64,000 bases of DNA from Candidatus Aalborgicola bjergmarkensis (GCA_016708725.1 JADJFE010000003.1:248001-312000); one strand, 5' to 3'; numbered from the stretch's first letter, positions 27,132 through 35,878 are shown. The notes: generated from the sequence alone by a model not told the origin. A program made the numbers and translations.

Positions 27132-27243
27132 GGTAGCTCCTTGGGTTGAATGGAAAATAGGGGGTATTGGTGGTTGCCGATTTTCAGGCAATACAAAATA
27201 ATTTGCTTCAAGTCAATGTCGTTGACCATGGGACAATCCAGGA

Positions 27244-28059
27244 ATGCAAACCCCTGACCCTGCCCCTGATCGCCCATCCGTTCTACCCACCCTGTTTGCA
27301 TCCCACGGCGCGCCACTGTTCGCCCTGGAGCCGGGGATGAGCGGACTGGCTTTGAACACCTGGGCAAAATCCCTCGTGCCTGCGCCACGTGGCGTGGTGG
27401 TGCTCTCGCCACACTGGATAGCGCGCGGCCCCAGCGTCATGTGTGCAGCCCAGCCCGCAACCTGGCATGACTTTTCCGGCTTTCCTGCGGAGCTGTACCA
27501 GCTTCAATACCCCGCACCCGGCAGTCCCACCCTGGCGCAGGAAATACTTGACCTATTGCAACGCGCCGCAATGCCCGCGCAACCCGACTTGCAACGTCCC
27601 TTTGACCACGGAGCCTGGGTTGTGCTGATGCACCTCTTTCCCCAGGCGAATGTACCTGTGGTGCAGCTTGCCCTGCCCTTTGGCTGGAATCCTGAACAGG
27701 TTTATGCATTGGGCGCGGCGCTGCAAGGCTTGCGCGCCAGTGGCGTGTTGCTTGTCGGCTCTGGCAGCATGACGCACAATCTGAGCGAGTTTTCCGGGGC
27801 GGGGGCGGCATCCGAACCTGCTCCGTATGTCGCAGAATTTTGCCGCTGGGTGGAAGCCCGATTGGTGCAAGGGGACATCCGCACGCTGTTCGACTACCTC
27901 GCTCAAGCACCGCACGCCCGGCGCGCGCACCCCAGCGACGACCACTTCCTGCCTTTGTTCTTTGCACTCGGTGCGGCTGGCGCAGCAGCACGCCCACACT
28001 ACCTGAGCCGCGAGGTGCTGTATGGCATGCTGGCCATGGATGCTCTGGTTTTGCAGTAG
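27244..28059 (+). CDS. DODA-type extradiol aromatic ring-opening dioxygenase
   Basis: 271 aa. LigB superfamily, YgiD-like: 'LPTLFASHGAPLFALEPG' with the first metal His, 'PRGVVVLSPHWIARGP' with the second, 'FSGFPAELYQLQYPAPGSP', 'DHGAWVVLMHLFPQANVPVVQLAL', and 'SMTHNLSEF'. It cleaves a catechol such as DOPA using non-haem Fe or Zn. Divergent from the cytochrome gene; the two share a 112-bp promoter region. Confidence 0.92.
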   Translation: MQTPDPAPDRPSVLPTLFASHGAPLFALEPGMSGLALNTWAKSLVPAPRGVVVLSPHWIARGPSVMCAAQPATWHDFSGFPAELYQLQYPAPGSPTLAQEILDLLQRAAMPAQPDLQRPFDHGAWVVLMHLFPQANVPVVQLALPFGWNPEQVYALGAALQGLRASGVLLVGSGSMTHNLSEFSGAGAASEPAPYVAEFCRWVEARLVQGDIRTLFDYLAQAPHARRAHPSDDHFLPLFFALGAAGAAARPHYLSREVLYGMLAMDALVLQ

Positions 28060-28066
28060 TCTCTGG

Positions 28067-28330
28067 CTACGGTTCAAAACGGCCCTGCTCCCAGTCGCGC
28101 AACATCGCCACGGGCGTATCAATCCGATCAGCAAACGCTTGCTACGACAGCCCAACCTTGGAGCGCGCCTGGCGCACCAGCATTTGCGCAGGCGTGGTGA
28201 CGCGCCCAACTATGCCATTCTTGGCTTGCGTCAATGCCTGCCGAATGTCAGGCAAGCTTTCTCCAAAATCAGCTTCGATAGCTTTTGCGACGGATTCAAC
28301 GTCCAAATCAGGTATTGCATACGCATTCAT
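28067..28330 (-). pseudogene. Xre-type antitoxin with in-frame amber stop
   Basis: From ATG 28330 the frame reads 'MNAYAIPDLDVESVAKAIEA' ... 'VTTPAQMLVRQARSKVGLS', then TAG at 28142, then continues in the same frame 'QAFADRIDTPVAMLRDWEQG' 'RFEP' to a natural stop at 28067. The second part is the recognition helix region of an HTH antitoxin, so a single Gln-to-amber change has truncated it. No toxin gene is adjacent; upstream DNA is a dispersed repeat. Confidence 0.8.
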
Positions 28331-28384
28331 CTTTAAGTCCCCGGATGGTTTTTGCAGAGATGTTTTCCTGCTCACTCTTGGCAT

Positions 28385-28445
28385 AAACCGCCAGAAGCAC
28401 TACAAAATTAGTAGCTGTACCCGCATTATCCACAAGCTCTACATG
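28385..28445. repeat. Dispersed repeat copy
   Basis: CACTACAAAATTAGTAGCTGTACCCGCATTA and following CAAGCTCTACATG; same family as 38.97, 39.81 and 55.35 kb. Confidence 0.7.
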
Positions 28446-28455
28446 CCAATATGCC

Positions 28456-28485
28456 AAAAAAAACAGCGCCAGGGCATGGCGCTGC
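28456..28485 (-). terminator. Intrinsic terminator of the large DUF1566 gene
   Basis: On the minus strand CAGCGCC-ATGCCCT-GGCGCTG followed by eight T, 24 bp after the stop codon at 28509. Confidence 0.92.
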
Positions 28486-28508
28486 ACGTGATCACAATCA
28501 AGGTCGCA

Positions 28509-31500
28509 TCACGGACCGCTGCGTGACACCACAAAGTTAGCACTACCACTCACCGCAGAACTACCCGTCGGCACACTAGCCCCCAGCGTGGCGGCAAACT
28601 GCGCGTAGCTCAGGCTGTTAGCCGTCTCGCCCGCCGGGGCATTGGCACCCAACTGGTAGCTAAAGCCAGAGGCACCCAGGACTTGCACTTTTGCACCATT
28701 GGAGAGCGTCAGTTGCACAGCATTGCTGAAGAAGCTGCTGGATGCAATCGTCAAACCACCTACCAACTGGATCACGTTTGTGCCTTCGGTGTCGGTAATC
28801 TTGGCCGTCACCGCACCGCTCAAGGTGTAGGGACTGATGATGTAGGTGTCGTTGCCGCCACCGCCCAGGTAATTATTGCCACCCGAAGGCACGAGAACAT
28901 CATCGTCCAGGGTGCCGGGCACGGTGTAGGAACTACCAGCAACACTCGGCACAGGCGCGGATGCCTGCGTAAAGCCCGTGGACACAACATAGCCCGCTGT
29001 ACCCGATGCTGGAAGCGTGCCGCTCAAGGACGCGCCCAGGCTGGAGACAAACTCTGAGTAGGTCAAAATCGCTGCCGTATCGCCCGCCGGTGCGTTGGCC
29101 CCCAACTGGAATTTGAATCTCGAAGCACCCAGTATCTGCACCTTGGCCCCGTTGGAGAGCGTAAGCTGCGCAGCATCCGCATAGAAAGTACTGGCCGCCA
29201 CGGTCATACCATCGGCCAACTGGATGAGGTTGTCACCTTCGCTATCAACGATCTTTGCCGTCACGCCGCTGCGCAAGGTGTTGGGGCTGATGATATACGT
29301 GTCGTTACCGCCACCACCATAGTAATAATTTCCAGCTGTGAGAACGAAAACATCATTGCCCAAGGTACCGGGTACTGTGTAAGACGTGGTGTTGGCTGTG
29401 ACTGTAATGGTCGCGCTGGCCGGTGCGCCAGTTCCCACTGTATTGGTTCCTGCTACGCTGTAGGACATCGTGGCCGTGGGGCTGACCGAGCAAGAAGCGC
29501 CCGTCGTTCCGGTACAAGTGCCGCCAGTCCATGTGTAACTGCTTGCTGCCGGGCTGCAATTGGCTGTCAGTGTTGAACTGCCGCCTGTAGTGATGCTGGC
29601 AGGGTTGGCACTCAAGGTGCAAACCGGAACAGTGCCAGAAGACTGCCCACTGCGGACCAGCCGAACCGTGTTGCTGCCGCTCCGGGTGCTGCGGTAGGCG
29701 TAGCCATCGCCGAAGGCCACGAACCACGCATGGTCTGCAGCGCTGACGTAGGGCGAACTCGACCAAGACCAATTACCCGGTGTAGACGGAAAAATGCTGG
29801 TATTGATCGCAGGTTTGTAGGTGCTGTAGTCCACCAGACTCAACAGTTCCTCTACCGTAGGCATACGCCAGTCATTTTTTCCGGCAAACGTTGTGCCAGC
29901 TAGTGCCTGTGCCTGGTCAAAAGTGTAGTCGCTGGCCGGGCCGCTACAGGTGCTACCGATCCAGGTCTGGCCCATAGCGCAACGCATCCAGGTCAAATTG
30001 GTTGGTGTATGCGTAACCGTACCATTGCCATGGTCCACATAATCGCTCGTTGAACGCGCAAGGTTTAACAAAGAACCAAAAGACTGTCCGCCGCGCACAA
30101 GCCGAACCGCAAGGTTGGCATTGCGGCTGCTGATGTATAGGGCGCTGCCATCGTTGAAGTCAATGTTCCACGCACCGTCGCCACCTTCGGCATAGGGCGA
30201 ACCCGGCCAGAAATTCGAATTTGGCGTATTGGGAAACGCATTGCTGTCAATGGCTGGGCTGAAAACTGACCGATCAACAATGGTTTGCAACTCACGAATA
30301 TTGGGCATGCGCCAGTCGCTTTGGCCAGCAAACGTGACCGTGCTGGTTAGCGCGTTGGCTTGGTCAAAGGTATAGGTACTAACCGAACCGCTGCAAGTGC
30401 TGCCAGTCCAGGTTTGTCCCATAGAGCAGCGCATCCAGACAAGACCTGTCTTAGGATCAGTTACGGTCCCATCGGCGTTGGGTTGCAGTGTGCTGGTTGA
30501 CGGTGTTGTTACCGTCACTGTAGCGCTGGCTGGCGCGCCGGTGCCGCCCGTGTTGGCTCCCACCACGGTGTAGCTGGTCGTGGCTGTTGGCGCAACCGAA
30601 CAGGTAGCACCAGTCGTACCCGCGCAACCCCCACCTGTCCAGACGTAGCTGGCTGCGACCGGGATACACGTAGCTGTAAGGGTTGCGCTGGAGCCTGCAG
30701 TGATGGTCGCCGGATTGGCACTCAGGGTGCAAACTGGGGCCGTGACGACTGTCGCTCCCGCCTGCGTCACGGTGAAAGTTTGCCCGGCAATGGTCAGCGT
30801 GCCCGTGCGTACCGTGGTGCCGGTATTGGCCGCTACAGCATAGCTGACGATGCCATTGCCGCTACCCGATGAACCCGAGGCTATCGTGATCCAGCTTGCG
30901 TTGCTGGTAGCCGTCCAGGCGCAAGTGGATGCCACGCTGACACTACCCGTACTGGCAGCAGCACCTGCTGATGCGCTGGTATTGGCCAGTGTCGGGTTAC
31001 ACGCGCTGGGATTGACTGTAACCGTGGCACTGGCCGCAGTTCCCGTAACGCCGGTATTGATACCTGTCACGGTGTAAGTGGTGGTACTGCCTGGCGTGAC
31101 TGAACAAGTAGCGCTCGTCGTACCGGCACAGGTGCCGCCCGTCCACGTAAAGGAGGTGGCCGCCGGGCTGCAATTGGCAGTCAAGGTTGAACTACCGCCT
31201 GTAGTGATGCTGGCAGGACTGGCACTCAAGGTGCAAACCGGGGCAGGATTGGAAGCAGGCAAGCCACCACGCACGAGTCGAACTCGGTTGCTGATTTGGC
31301 TCCGGGGGATGGTGTCACTTCTTCCACTACCGAAATCGACACCCCATGCGCTACCTCCACCGACAACGGCAACGGGCGAACCCGACAAGAATAACGAACC
31401 GGGTGTATTAGGAAAAATCGCGTCGTTAATAGCTGGGCCACCACGGCACTCTTCGACCAAACTATTCAGTTCCCTGATGCTGGGCAGGCGCCAATCGGTT

Positions 31501-31790
31501 TTGCCCGCAAAGTTGCTGGTGCTGGCCAGTGCCAACGCTTGCGCCCATGTGTAGCTGCTGTGAGCAGTTCCGGTACAAGTCCCGCCCACCATAGTTTGTC
31601 CTTCGCTGCAAATCTTCCACACCAAACCGGTGGGCACGTGGGTGACGGTGCCATCGTCGTTGTCGGTGTAGTCCGTATCTGGGTTGCTGGCTGGAACGTT
31701 GTTACTACAAGTCACTGCTTGGGCCAGAGGCGCAGCGAGACATAAGCTCAGGCATAACGCCAAATCAGAGAGAATGATTCGAGTGTTCAT
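28509..31790 (-). CDS. Large secreted DUF1566 / Ig-like / RTX-type protein
   Basis: 1093 aa, signal peptide ending APLAQA. Modular: three DUF1566 (Lcl C-terminal) modules, each with 'TGLVW..C..GQT', 'KTDWRLPSIRELNSLV'-type and 'VRLVRGG' motifs (about 30-175, 435-570, 580-725); at least three Ig-like/PKD-like modules starting VCTLSANPASIT; one BACON-like module around 'CAWTATSNASWITI'; and two C-terminal modules with GGGGNDTYIIS calcium-binding-like sequence. It is probably a surface or secreted adhesion-like protein. A terminator follows. The smaller DUF1566 gene is 38 bp upstream, so the pair may be one operon. Confidence 0.85.
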   Translation of the reverse strand: MNTRIILSDLALCLSLCLAAPLAQAVTCSNNVPASNPDTDYTDNDDGTVTHVPTGLVWKICSEGQTMVGGTCTGTAHSSYTWAQALALASTSNFAGKTDWRLPSIRELNSLVEECRGGPAINDAIFPNTPGSLFLSGSPVAVVGGGSAWGVDFGSGRSDTIPRSQISNRVRLVRGGLPASNPAPVCTLSASPASITTGGSSTLTANCSPAATSFTWTGGTCAGTTSATCSVTPGSTTTYTVTGINTGVTGTAASATVTVNPSACNPTLANTSASAGAAASTGSVSVASTCAWTATSNASWITIASGSSGSGNGIVSYAVAANTGTTVRTGTLTIAGQTFTVTQAGATVVTAPVCTLSANPATITAGSSATLTATCIPVAASYVWTGGGCAGTTGATCSVAPTATTSYTVVGANTGGTGAPASATVTVTTPSTSTLQPNADGTVTDPKTGLVWMRCSMGQTWTGSTCSGSVSTYTFDQANALTSTVTFAGQSDWRMPNIRELQTIVDRSVFSPAIDSNAFPNTPNSNFWPGSPYAEGGDGAWNIDFNDGSALYISSRNANLAVRLVRGGQSFGSLLNLARSTSDYVDHGNGTVTHTPTNLTWMRCAMGQTWIGSTCSGPASDYTFDQAQALAGTTFAGKNDWRMPTVEELLSLVDYSTYKPAINTSIFPSTPGNWSWSSSPYVSAADHAWFVAFGDGYAYRSTRSGSNTVRLVRSGQSSGTVPVCTLSANPASITTGGSSTLTANCSPAASSYTWTGGTCTGTTGASCSVSPTATMSYSVAGTNTVGTGAPASATITVTANTTSYTVPGTLGNDVFVLTAGNYYYGGGGNDTYIISPNTLRSGVTAKIVDSEGDNLIQLADGMTVAASTFYADAAQLTLSNGAKVQILGASRFKFQLGANAPAGDTAAILTYSEFVSSLGASLSGTLPASGTAGYVVSTGFTQASAPVPSVAGSSYTVPGTLDDDVLVPSGGNNYLGGGGNDTYIISPYTLSGAVTAKITDTEGTNVIQLVGGLTIASSSFFSNAVQLTLSNGAKVQVLGASGFSYQLGANAPAGETANSLSYAQFAATLGASVPTGSSAVSGSANFVVSRSGP

Positions 31791-31828
31791 TGCAAATTTT
31801 TTTCTGGAATAATTTTGGGTGCCAAGAA

Positions 31829-32611
31829 TTACTGTCCGCTACGCACAAGGCGGACTGCGTATTTGCTACTTTTGCTCTGCCTGTTGGCGTAGCCGCTGCT
31901 GAAATCCACATCCCACGCTCCAGCACCTGACAGTGGGGCATAGAACGAACCCGACCAGAACTCCGAGCTAGGTGTGTTGGGAAAATAGGTCGGGGCAATC
32001 GACGGATTGGAACGTCCGTAATCGACAAGACCTTCAAGCTCTTTCTTGCTTGGCATGCGCCAATCGGCGGCACCGCACAGTCGGGCGGCATTGACGTCAG
32101 TGGCAAATTTTTCGGTATCGCAATGGTCTGCCATAAAACAGGTGCCGCCTGATGATGTACCAGAATCGCTACCGTTGGTCGCCGGGTTGCTGTTGTACCA
32201 GGAGTAGGTGTGGTCTTTGCTGCGCATGCCCGAGGTGGTTTTGACTTCCCAAATCAAGCCGGTCACGTTGTCGCGCGTACAGGCCCAGTCTTTGGCGCCA
32301 CTGCCGAACGCGGCAGAGGCAGACAACTCGGAGCCATCGTTGGCAATCTTTGTGTAGTCAAACCCCCTGCTGCCGAGGCCAATTTTGATCAGCGTGCCAG
32401 CCACCGCTTGCGCATCGCGGCCATAGCGTGCGTCCTGACGCGGAAAGGTGCCGCCATCGACAGCCACTGTGGCGCAATTGGCAGTGTTGGTCGTGGCATC
32501 GCCACAAAAATCAATGCCCGTATCGTTTAACGCTACAGCTTGCGCGGTACTGGCGCACAGCAGCAATATGGGCACAATCGGGCGGCCAAAAAACCCAAAC
32601 AAGTTTGGCAT
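31829..32611 (-). CDS. DUF1566 secreted protein
   Basis: 260 aa, signal peptide (to SSTAQA-like site after ILLLCASTAQA). One DUF1566 module: 'NVTGLIWEVKTTSGMRSKDH', 'LCGAADWRMPSKKELEGLVD', 'PNTPSSEFWSGSFYAPLSGAG', and VRLVRSGQ at the C-terminus. An upstream region before the module includes 'QDARYGRDAQAVAGTLIKIG'. RBS TTGGAG. A terminator-like hairpin sits 20 nt before the ATG within a repeated leader segment (32626-32890), so it may be attenuated. Confidence 0.85.
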   Translation of the reverse strand: MPNLFGFFGRPIVPILLLCASTAQAVALNDTGIDFCGDATTNTANCATVAVDGGTFPRQDARYGRDAQAVAGTLIKIGLGSRGFDYTKIANDGSELSASAAFGSGAKDWACTRDNVTGLIWEVKTTSGMRSKDHTYSWYNSNPATNGSDSGTSSGGTCFMADHCDTEKFATDVNAARLCGAADWRMPSKKELEGLVDYGRSNPSIAPTYFPNTPSSEFWSGSFYAPLSGAGAWDVDFSSGYANRQSKSSKYAVRLVRSGQ

Positions 32612-32625
32612 AGGTAAAGCTCCAA

Positions 32626-32890
32626 AATGGAAAAAAACCGCCCGGCGCTAGAAAGCGTGGGGCGGCAGGACGGGAGAAAACCGGAGGAGAAGCGAGGGAA
32701 AACTACGCGCGCACCATGGGCGGCTGGGCTGGGCTGGGCTGGGCATTTTAGTCGTCTTCCAGTGTGTGAATTTTGGGCATCGTAGCATGAAAATTAGATG
32801 CGTCAGCCAAGATTTTGCGTGTTGTTTGTTTTATGCGAATATGGCTGCATGGCGCATGGAACGTGCGGGTATAGCTCCCATTTTTGCAGC
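32626..32890 (-). promoter_or_regulatory. Repeated leader segment, copy 1, with terminator-like hairpin
   Basis: Minus-strand order: dispersed-repeat core (32840-32890), TAAAACA.ACA.CACG, a candidate -10 TACGAT (32779-32784), CCCAAAATTCACAC, a (GGGCT)n tract (32722-32744), then a hairpin CCGCCC...GGGCGG with TTTTTTT (32631-32665), 20 nt before the ATG of the DUF1566 gene. The same order occurs at 35879-36115 before the zeta-toxin module. A hairpin with U-run between promoter and start codon suggests attenuation; this is inference. Confidence 0.55.
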
Positions 32891-33123
32891 ATTTTCAAGA
32901 CGCGGCTGTAACGGATGAAACTTGAAACGCATAGGAAAACGCTCCATAACGAAATGGAAAAATAGGAAAACGAAAACCGTGAAAGGAGGCGGGGTCGGGG
33001 CCTCAAAGAGCCAAACAGCGGGGGCAGGGGTGCTTGGCGTGGTGCGCCAATATAACGCATTCCAAACGGATATTGACTGCCATCGGCGTATTTTTTTGAT
33101 CCGGTTCCATCCCGGATGCGCAA

Positions 33124-33240
33124 ATGCGCAAAAGGGCTGCTGCACGTGCGCCCTCCCCGTCCACACTGCCGCGCAAGAAGCTGCCCATAGGTATTCAGAT
33201 TCGAGGCACCACCGGGACGTTTGCAAGACTACACACCGCA
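33124..33240 (+). pseudogene. Mosaic relic: AAA-ATPase-like N-terminus joined to Rpn fragment
   Basis: The first part encodes MRKRAAAR...LPRKKLPIGIQ, which looks like the start of AAA-ATPase-like (DUF1703) proteins. After 'IQIRG' the DNA switches to GGGACGTTTGCAAGACTACA (33211-33230), which is identical to codons of the Rpn gene at 37300-37325 (PPGRLQDYTPH). The relic ends under the 3' end of the tacT gene. Two unrelated gene fragments have been joined by recombination. Confidence 0.6.
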
Positions 33241-33756
33241 CGACCCCTGCGCCGAACGCAGCGCCCGCGCCATATCCTTCGGCAGGAGATAAAGATGCAA
33301 CGGATTGAAGCGGGCTGGCTCGAAACCGTAGGCTTGGTAGAACGCGCGGGCCGTGTCGTCAGCGGCATGCACCAGCAGCGCCCGGCTGGCCACCTGTTCG
33401 TGCGCGACGAGAAAGCGCTTCATGGCGTCCTTGAGCAGCGCTTTGCCTAGTCCCGCCCCCTGTTCGGATTGATCAACGGCCAACCGCGCGAGCAAGGTGA
33501 GCGGAATCGGGTAGCGTCCGGCGCCCTGAAGCACGCGCGGCGGAGCCTGATCGGGTTCGATGGACGCGGCGGCCAAGCTGTAATAGCCCACCACGCGATC
33601 ACCGCGCAGCGCGACGAAGGTACGCGCAGTATTGGCGCGCTGGGCATGCCAGGCATGGCGAATCAGGTAGTCATCAAGGGCAAAACGACCGCAGGAAAAT
33701 TCCGCCACTGCGAAGTCGGCTGCCAGTGGCACGGTGCCGAAAAGAGGGAGCGTCAT
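33229..33756 (-). CDS. tacT: GNAT acetyltransferase toxin, TacT-like
   Basis: 175 aa. GNAT fold with acetyl-CoA loop 'RLAVDQSEQGAGLGKALLKDA' and 'FYQAYGFEPARFNPLHLYL' at the C-terminus. N-terminal 'FSCGRFALDDYLIRHAWHAQ' is the signature of the TacT group that acetylates aminoacyl-tRNA and blocks translation. Paired with a DUF1778 antitoxin gene 15 bp upstream, as expected. All key residues appear to be present. Confidence 0.92.
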   Translation of the reverse strand: MTLPLFGTVPLAADFAVAEFSCGRFALDDYLIRHAWHAQRANTARTFVALRGDRVVGYYSLAAASIEPDQAPPRVLQGAGRYPIPLTLLARLAVDQSEQGAGLGKALLKDAMKRFLVAHEQVASRALLVHAADDTARAFYQAYGFEPARFNPLHLYLLPKDMARALRSAQGSCGV

Positions 33757-33771
33757 CCGTCTATTCCTGCG

Positions 33772-34053
33772 TCAATGTTCGAGAACGCTCTTTTCGGCAA
33801 ACAGCTTGGTGAGCGCCGGGATGTCGCGCGCCGGTGCGTCCAGCGCGGCGCAAAAGGCATCGGCCAATTCTTGCGAAACAACAAAGCGCGTTTCGTCGGC
33901 CAACAGGCTGGCGGCGCGTTCCAGTGCCGCACCGACAATGAAATGTGAGAGACTGGCATGCTGACGCTCCGCAGCGCGACGCAACATCTCCTTGGTCTCG
34001 GGCGTAATGCGAATGGCGAGACGTTCTTCCTTGGCGGTGGCAGTGGTGGTCAT
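33772..34053 (-). CDS. tacA: DUF1778 antitoxin, TacA-like
   Basis: 93 aa from ATG 34053. Ribbon-helix-helix start 'KEERLAIRITPETKEMLRRA' with the operator-binding strand LAIRIT, followed by 'HASLSHFIVGAALERA' and a C-terminal neutralising tail. Upstream GTGATTACGTTGTACACACAT has dyad-like character and could be the operator. Typical antitoxin-first order with tacT. Confidence 0.92.
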   Translation of the reverse strand: MTTTATAKEERLAIRITPETKEMLRRAAERQHASLSHFIVGAALERAASLLADETRFVVSQELADAFCAALDAPARDIPALTKLFAEKSVLEH

Positions 34054-34204
34054 GGCGATCTCGAAAGCTATGTGATTACGTTGTACACACATGATAGCGT
34101 AATTCTGGGCATGGTTCAAATACGGCCTGTTTTGGTGAGCCATGGACGTAAAGCACCCAGCCCGACAATTTGCTTGAAACCTGGAGGCATCGGGTACTGG
34201 ATGT

Positions 34205-34310
34205 CCAATCACCATATCCAGGTTTTACAAGACACGCCACATGCAAAATATGGCTGTATGGCTTATGGAACGTGCGGGAGCAGCTATTTATTTAGTAGCA
34301 TTTTGCACCC
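34205..34310. repeat. Dispersed repeat copy with CCAGGTTTTACAAGACAC flank
   Basis: CCAGGTTTTACAAGACACGC followed by ATATGGCTGTATGGCTTATG and GAACGTGCGGGAGCAGCTAT. The same two-part order recurs at 34863-34945, giving copies on both sides of hicAB. Confidence 0.8.
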
Positions 34311-34347
34311 TGCCCTTTGCACTTCCATTGTCACAACGCAGAACAAA

Positions 34348-34545
34348 TCACAACTTGCTTGTAATACCGGCTTGCTTGAGGATGGCGTTGGCAATCGGTC
34401 TTTTGGAGATGGTCACAGAAACAGGGAAACGCGAGCCGTTGATGGGGCTTTGCCAAATTTCATGGCTTCCTTTGCCTTGACGCACCAAGCTACAGCCATG
34501 ATCCAGCAAGATTTGGCGCAACTGCGCGTAGAGGTTTGCCCCCAC
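34348..34545 (-). CDS. hicA: HicA-family mRNA interferase toxin
   Basis: 65 aa if translation starts at GTG 34545, just after the stop of the antitoxin gene. HicA pattern: 'YAQLRQILLDHGCSLVRQGK' then GSHEIWQSP with the catalytic His, 'SRFPVSVTISKRPIANAILKQAGI'. The dsRBD-like fold cleaves mRNA. Gene order is antitoxin then toxin. The frame is open further upstream to 34743 but overlaps the antitoxin gene. Confidence 0.85.
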   Translation of the reverse strand: MGANLYAQLRQILLDHGCSLVRQGKGSHEIWQSPINGSRFPVSVTISKRPIANAILKQAGITSKL

Positions 34546-34549
34546 ACCG

Positions 34550-34813
34550 TTACCGTGCGACGGCTTGCCGTTGTGCCTCATGCTGGAAGAGCAAACGCAG
34601 GCGACTTTCTGGAATGCACAAGCCGTTTTCCATGGCCATTTCAGGCGCAATCTGCCATACACGATCCACCAGCGCATCAAACGTGGGCGCTTCGGTGACA
34701 AGGTGTAAGGCATCACATTCGGCCATCCAGGCAACACCATCATCGTCCATCAGGTGCGTCACTTCAACGATGAAGGTTATCTTTGCAGGCTCAAACTGTA
34801 TGACGTTGCTCAT
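34550..34813 (-). CDS. DUF1902 HicB-like antitoxin
   Basis: 87 aa: 'ITFIVEVTHLMDDDGVAWMA' 'ECDALHLVTEAPTFDALVDR' is a partial RNase H-like HicB fold of the DUF1902 type. No DNA-binding domain is present. It immediately precedes hicA and should neutralise it. A paralogous pair with a broken toxin lies at 39167-39623. Confidence 0.85.
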   Translation of the reverse strand: MSNVIQFEPAKITFIVEVTHLMDDDGVAWMAECDALHLVTEAPTFDALVDRVWQIAPEMAMENGLCIPESRLRLLFQHEAQRQAVAR

Positions 34814-34849
34814 GCGCCGATTATTGCATTCTTGCTGCCGGGGCGCACT

Positions 34850-34950
34850 TTAGCCTGCTGTCCAGGTTTTACAAGACACACCACATGGGGGATATGGCTG
34901 CATGGCTTATGGAACGTGCGGCGACAGCTCTCAATACAGGAGCATTCCGA
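34850..34950. repeat. Dispersed repeat copy with CCAGGTTTTACAAGACAC flank
   Basis: CTGTCCAGGTTTTACAAGAC then ATATGGCTGCATGGCTTATG and GAACGTGCGGCGACAGCT. Same orientation as the copy at 34205-34310. Confidence 0.8.
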
Positions 34951-35043
34951 ACTGTAACAATCACCCGTTGGATTGGCTGCCACAGCCTGACGTTTCCGGT
35001 CGTCAAACTGACACTACAAGGACACCTACAGCACCCGCGCTCT

Positions 35044-35078
35044 TGCCCCTGCCCTGAAGGGCGAGGTTTGCCGCGTTT
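35044..35078 (+). repeat. Orphan IscB/IS200-IS605-type right-end hairpin
   Basis: CCCCTGCCCTGAAGGGCGAGG followed by TTTGCCGCG is almost the same as the right end of the IscB element at 61340 (CCCCGCCCTGAAGGGCGGGG, TTTCACGCG). No IscB coding sequence precedes it; it is a solo end in the repeat-rich gap between hicB and the zeta toxin. Confidence 0.65.
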
Positions 35079-35086
35079 TCCTTTGA

Positions 35087-35695
35087 TCAAACCATAACAA
35101 TCCGCTGCAATACTTCTGCGGCCCAAGGATTAATCTTGCCGTATTGCTTGACCAGTACACCAGAGGAGACACGAAACAACAATCGGGCCGCAGCATAGTC
35201 TTGAGAGTTGTCGTAAATATAGGCTCTGTCTGCTGCGCGGATGGCGGGTAGGCAATTGGCCAACGAACGGGTGTAGCGTGCAATGATCTTGCTGATGGGC
35301 ACATCGTGCCCGCCTTCCATAACGCGCAAGGCAACACGCTTGGCGTTGATGGTCGGGTCATCCGTTCCGACAAAAAACAGGCGCACAAAAAATCCCGCCT
35401 GTGCCGCGCGTCGCATGAAATCAATCTTGTCGGGCATGGACAATACGGTTTCAAAGGCCAGACTGCGGCCTTCGCGCAAACAGTTTTCACGCAACGTGGC
35501 GGCCTGCACCGCCGCACGCCTGACGGCATCGGGCGAATTCCAATCACCATAGCAGTCACGGGCGATGTTGTCCGCATTGACATACTCGCACCCACTCATC
35601 CATTCGTGGCGCAAGAGTTGCTCGGTAATGGAAGTTTTCCCGGCGCCATTCGGGCCAGCAACAACGATCAGTCGCGGTTTACCTGCCTCGCTCAT
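35087..35695 (-). CDS. Zeta-toxin-like P-loop kinase
   Basis: 202 aa. N-terminal 'LIVVAGPNGAGKTSITEQLL' is a Walker A as in zeta/PezT-like toxins; 'YVNADNIARD' and 'LAFETVLSMPDKIDFM' are the following conserved elements, and 'FFVGTDDPTINAKRV' and 'ARYTRSLANCLPAI' complete the pattern. Zeta toxins phosphorylate UDP-sugars in peptidoglycan synthesis; whether this branch does so is unknown. It overlaps the upstream 60-aa gene by four bases. Confidence 0.88.
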   Translation of the reverse strand: MSEAGKPRLIVVAGPNGAGKTSITEQLLRHEWMSGCEYVNADNIARDCYGDWNSPDAVRRAAVQAATLRENCLREGRSLAFETVLSMPDKIDFMRRAAQAGFFVRLFFVGTDDPTINAKRVALRVMEGGHDVPISKIIARYTRSLANCLPAIRAADRAYIYDNSQDYAAARLLFRVSSGVLVKQYGKINPWAAEVLQRIVMV

Positions 35696-35874
35696 GCCGA
35701 TTGTCTGTCTGCCAATGCCAGGTCTTCACGCAAACGCTGCATCAAGGCAATGCGCGCCTGTTCGGCCCGTAATGCAGCTTCGACGGCTACCGACTGCATC
35801 AATGCTTCCAGTTGCTGGTCAGTCGGCTCGTTTTGAATGTCATTCAAATCAAAGTGTTCGTTTTGTGTTGTCAT
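35692..35874 (-). CDS. Small antitoxin-like partner of the zeta toxin
   Basis: 60 aa, acidic and helical: 'DLNDIQNEPTDQQLEALMQS' 'VAVEAALRAEQARIALMQRL'. Its stop overlaps the start of the zeta-like gene (ATGA), the order expected for an antitoxin. No DNA-binding motif. A hairpin (35879-35910) ends right before its ATG, and the only SD-like sequence (AGGCGG) is in the hairpin's 3' arm. Confidence 0.75.
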   Translation of the reverse strand: MTTQNEHFDLNDIQNEPTDQQLEALMQSVAVEAALRAEQARIALMQRLREDLALADRQSA

Positions 35875-35878
35875 GGCA

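Noticed and set aside
32722..32744. (GGGCT)n tract considered as a separate minisatellite finding
   Set aside because: Only about four and a half units and part of the repeated leader segment already reported.
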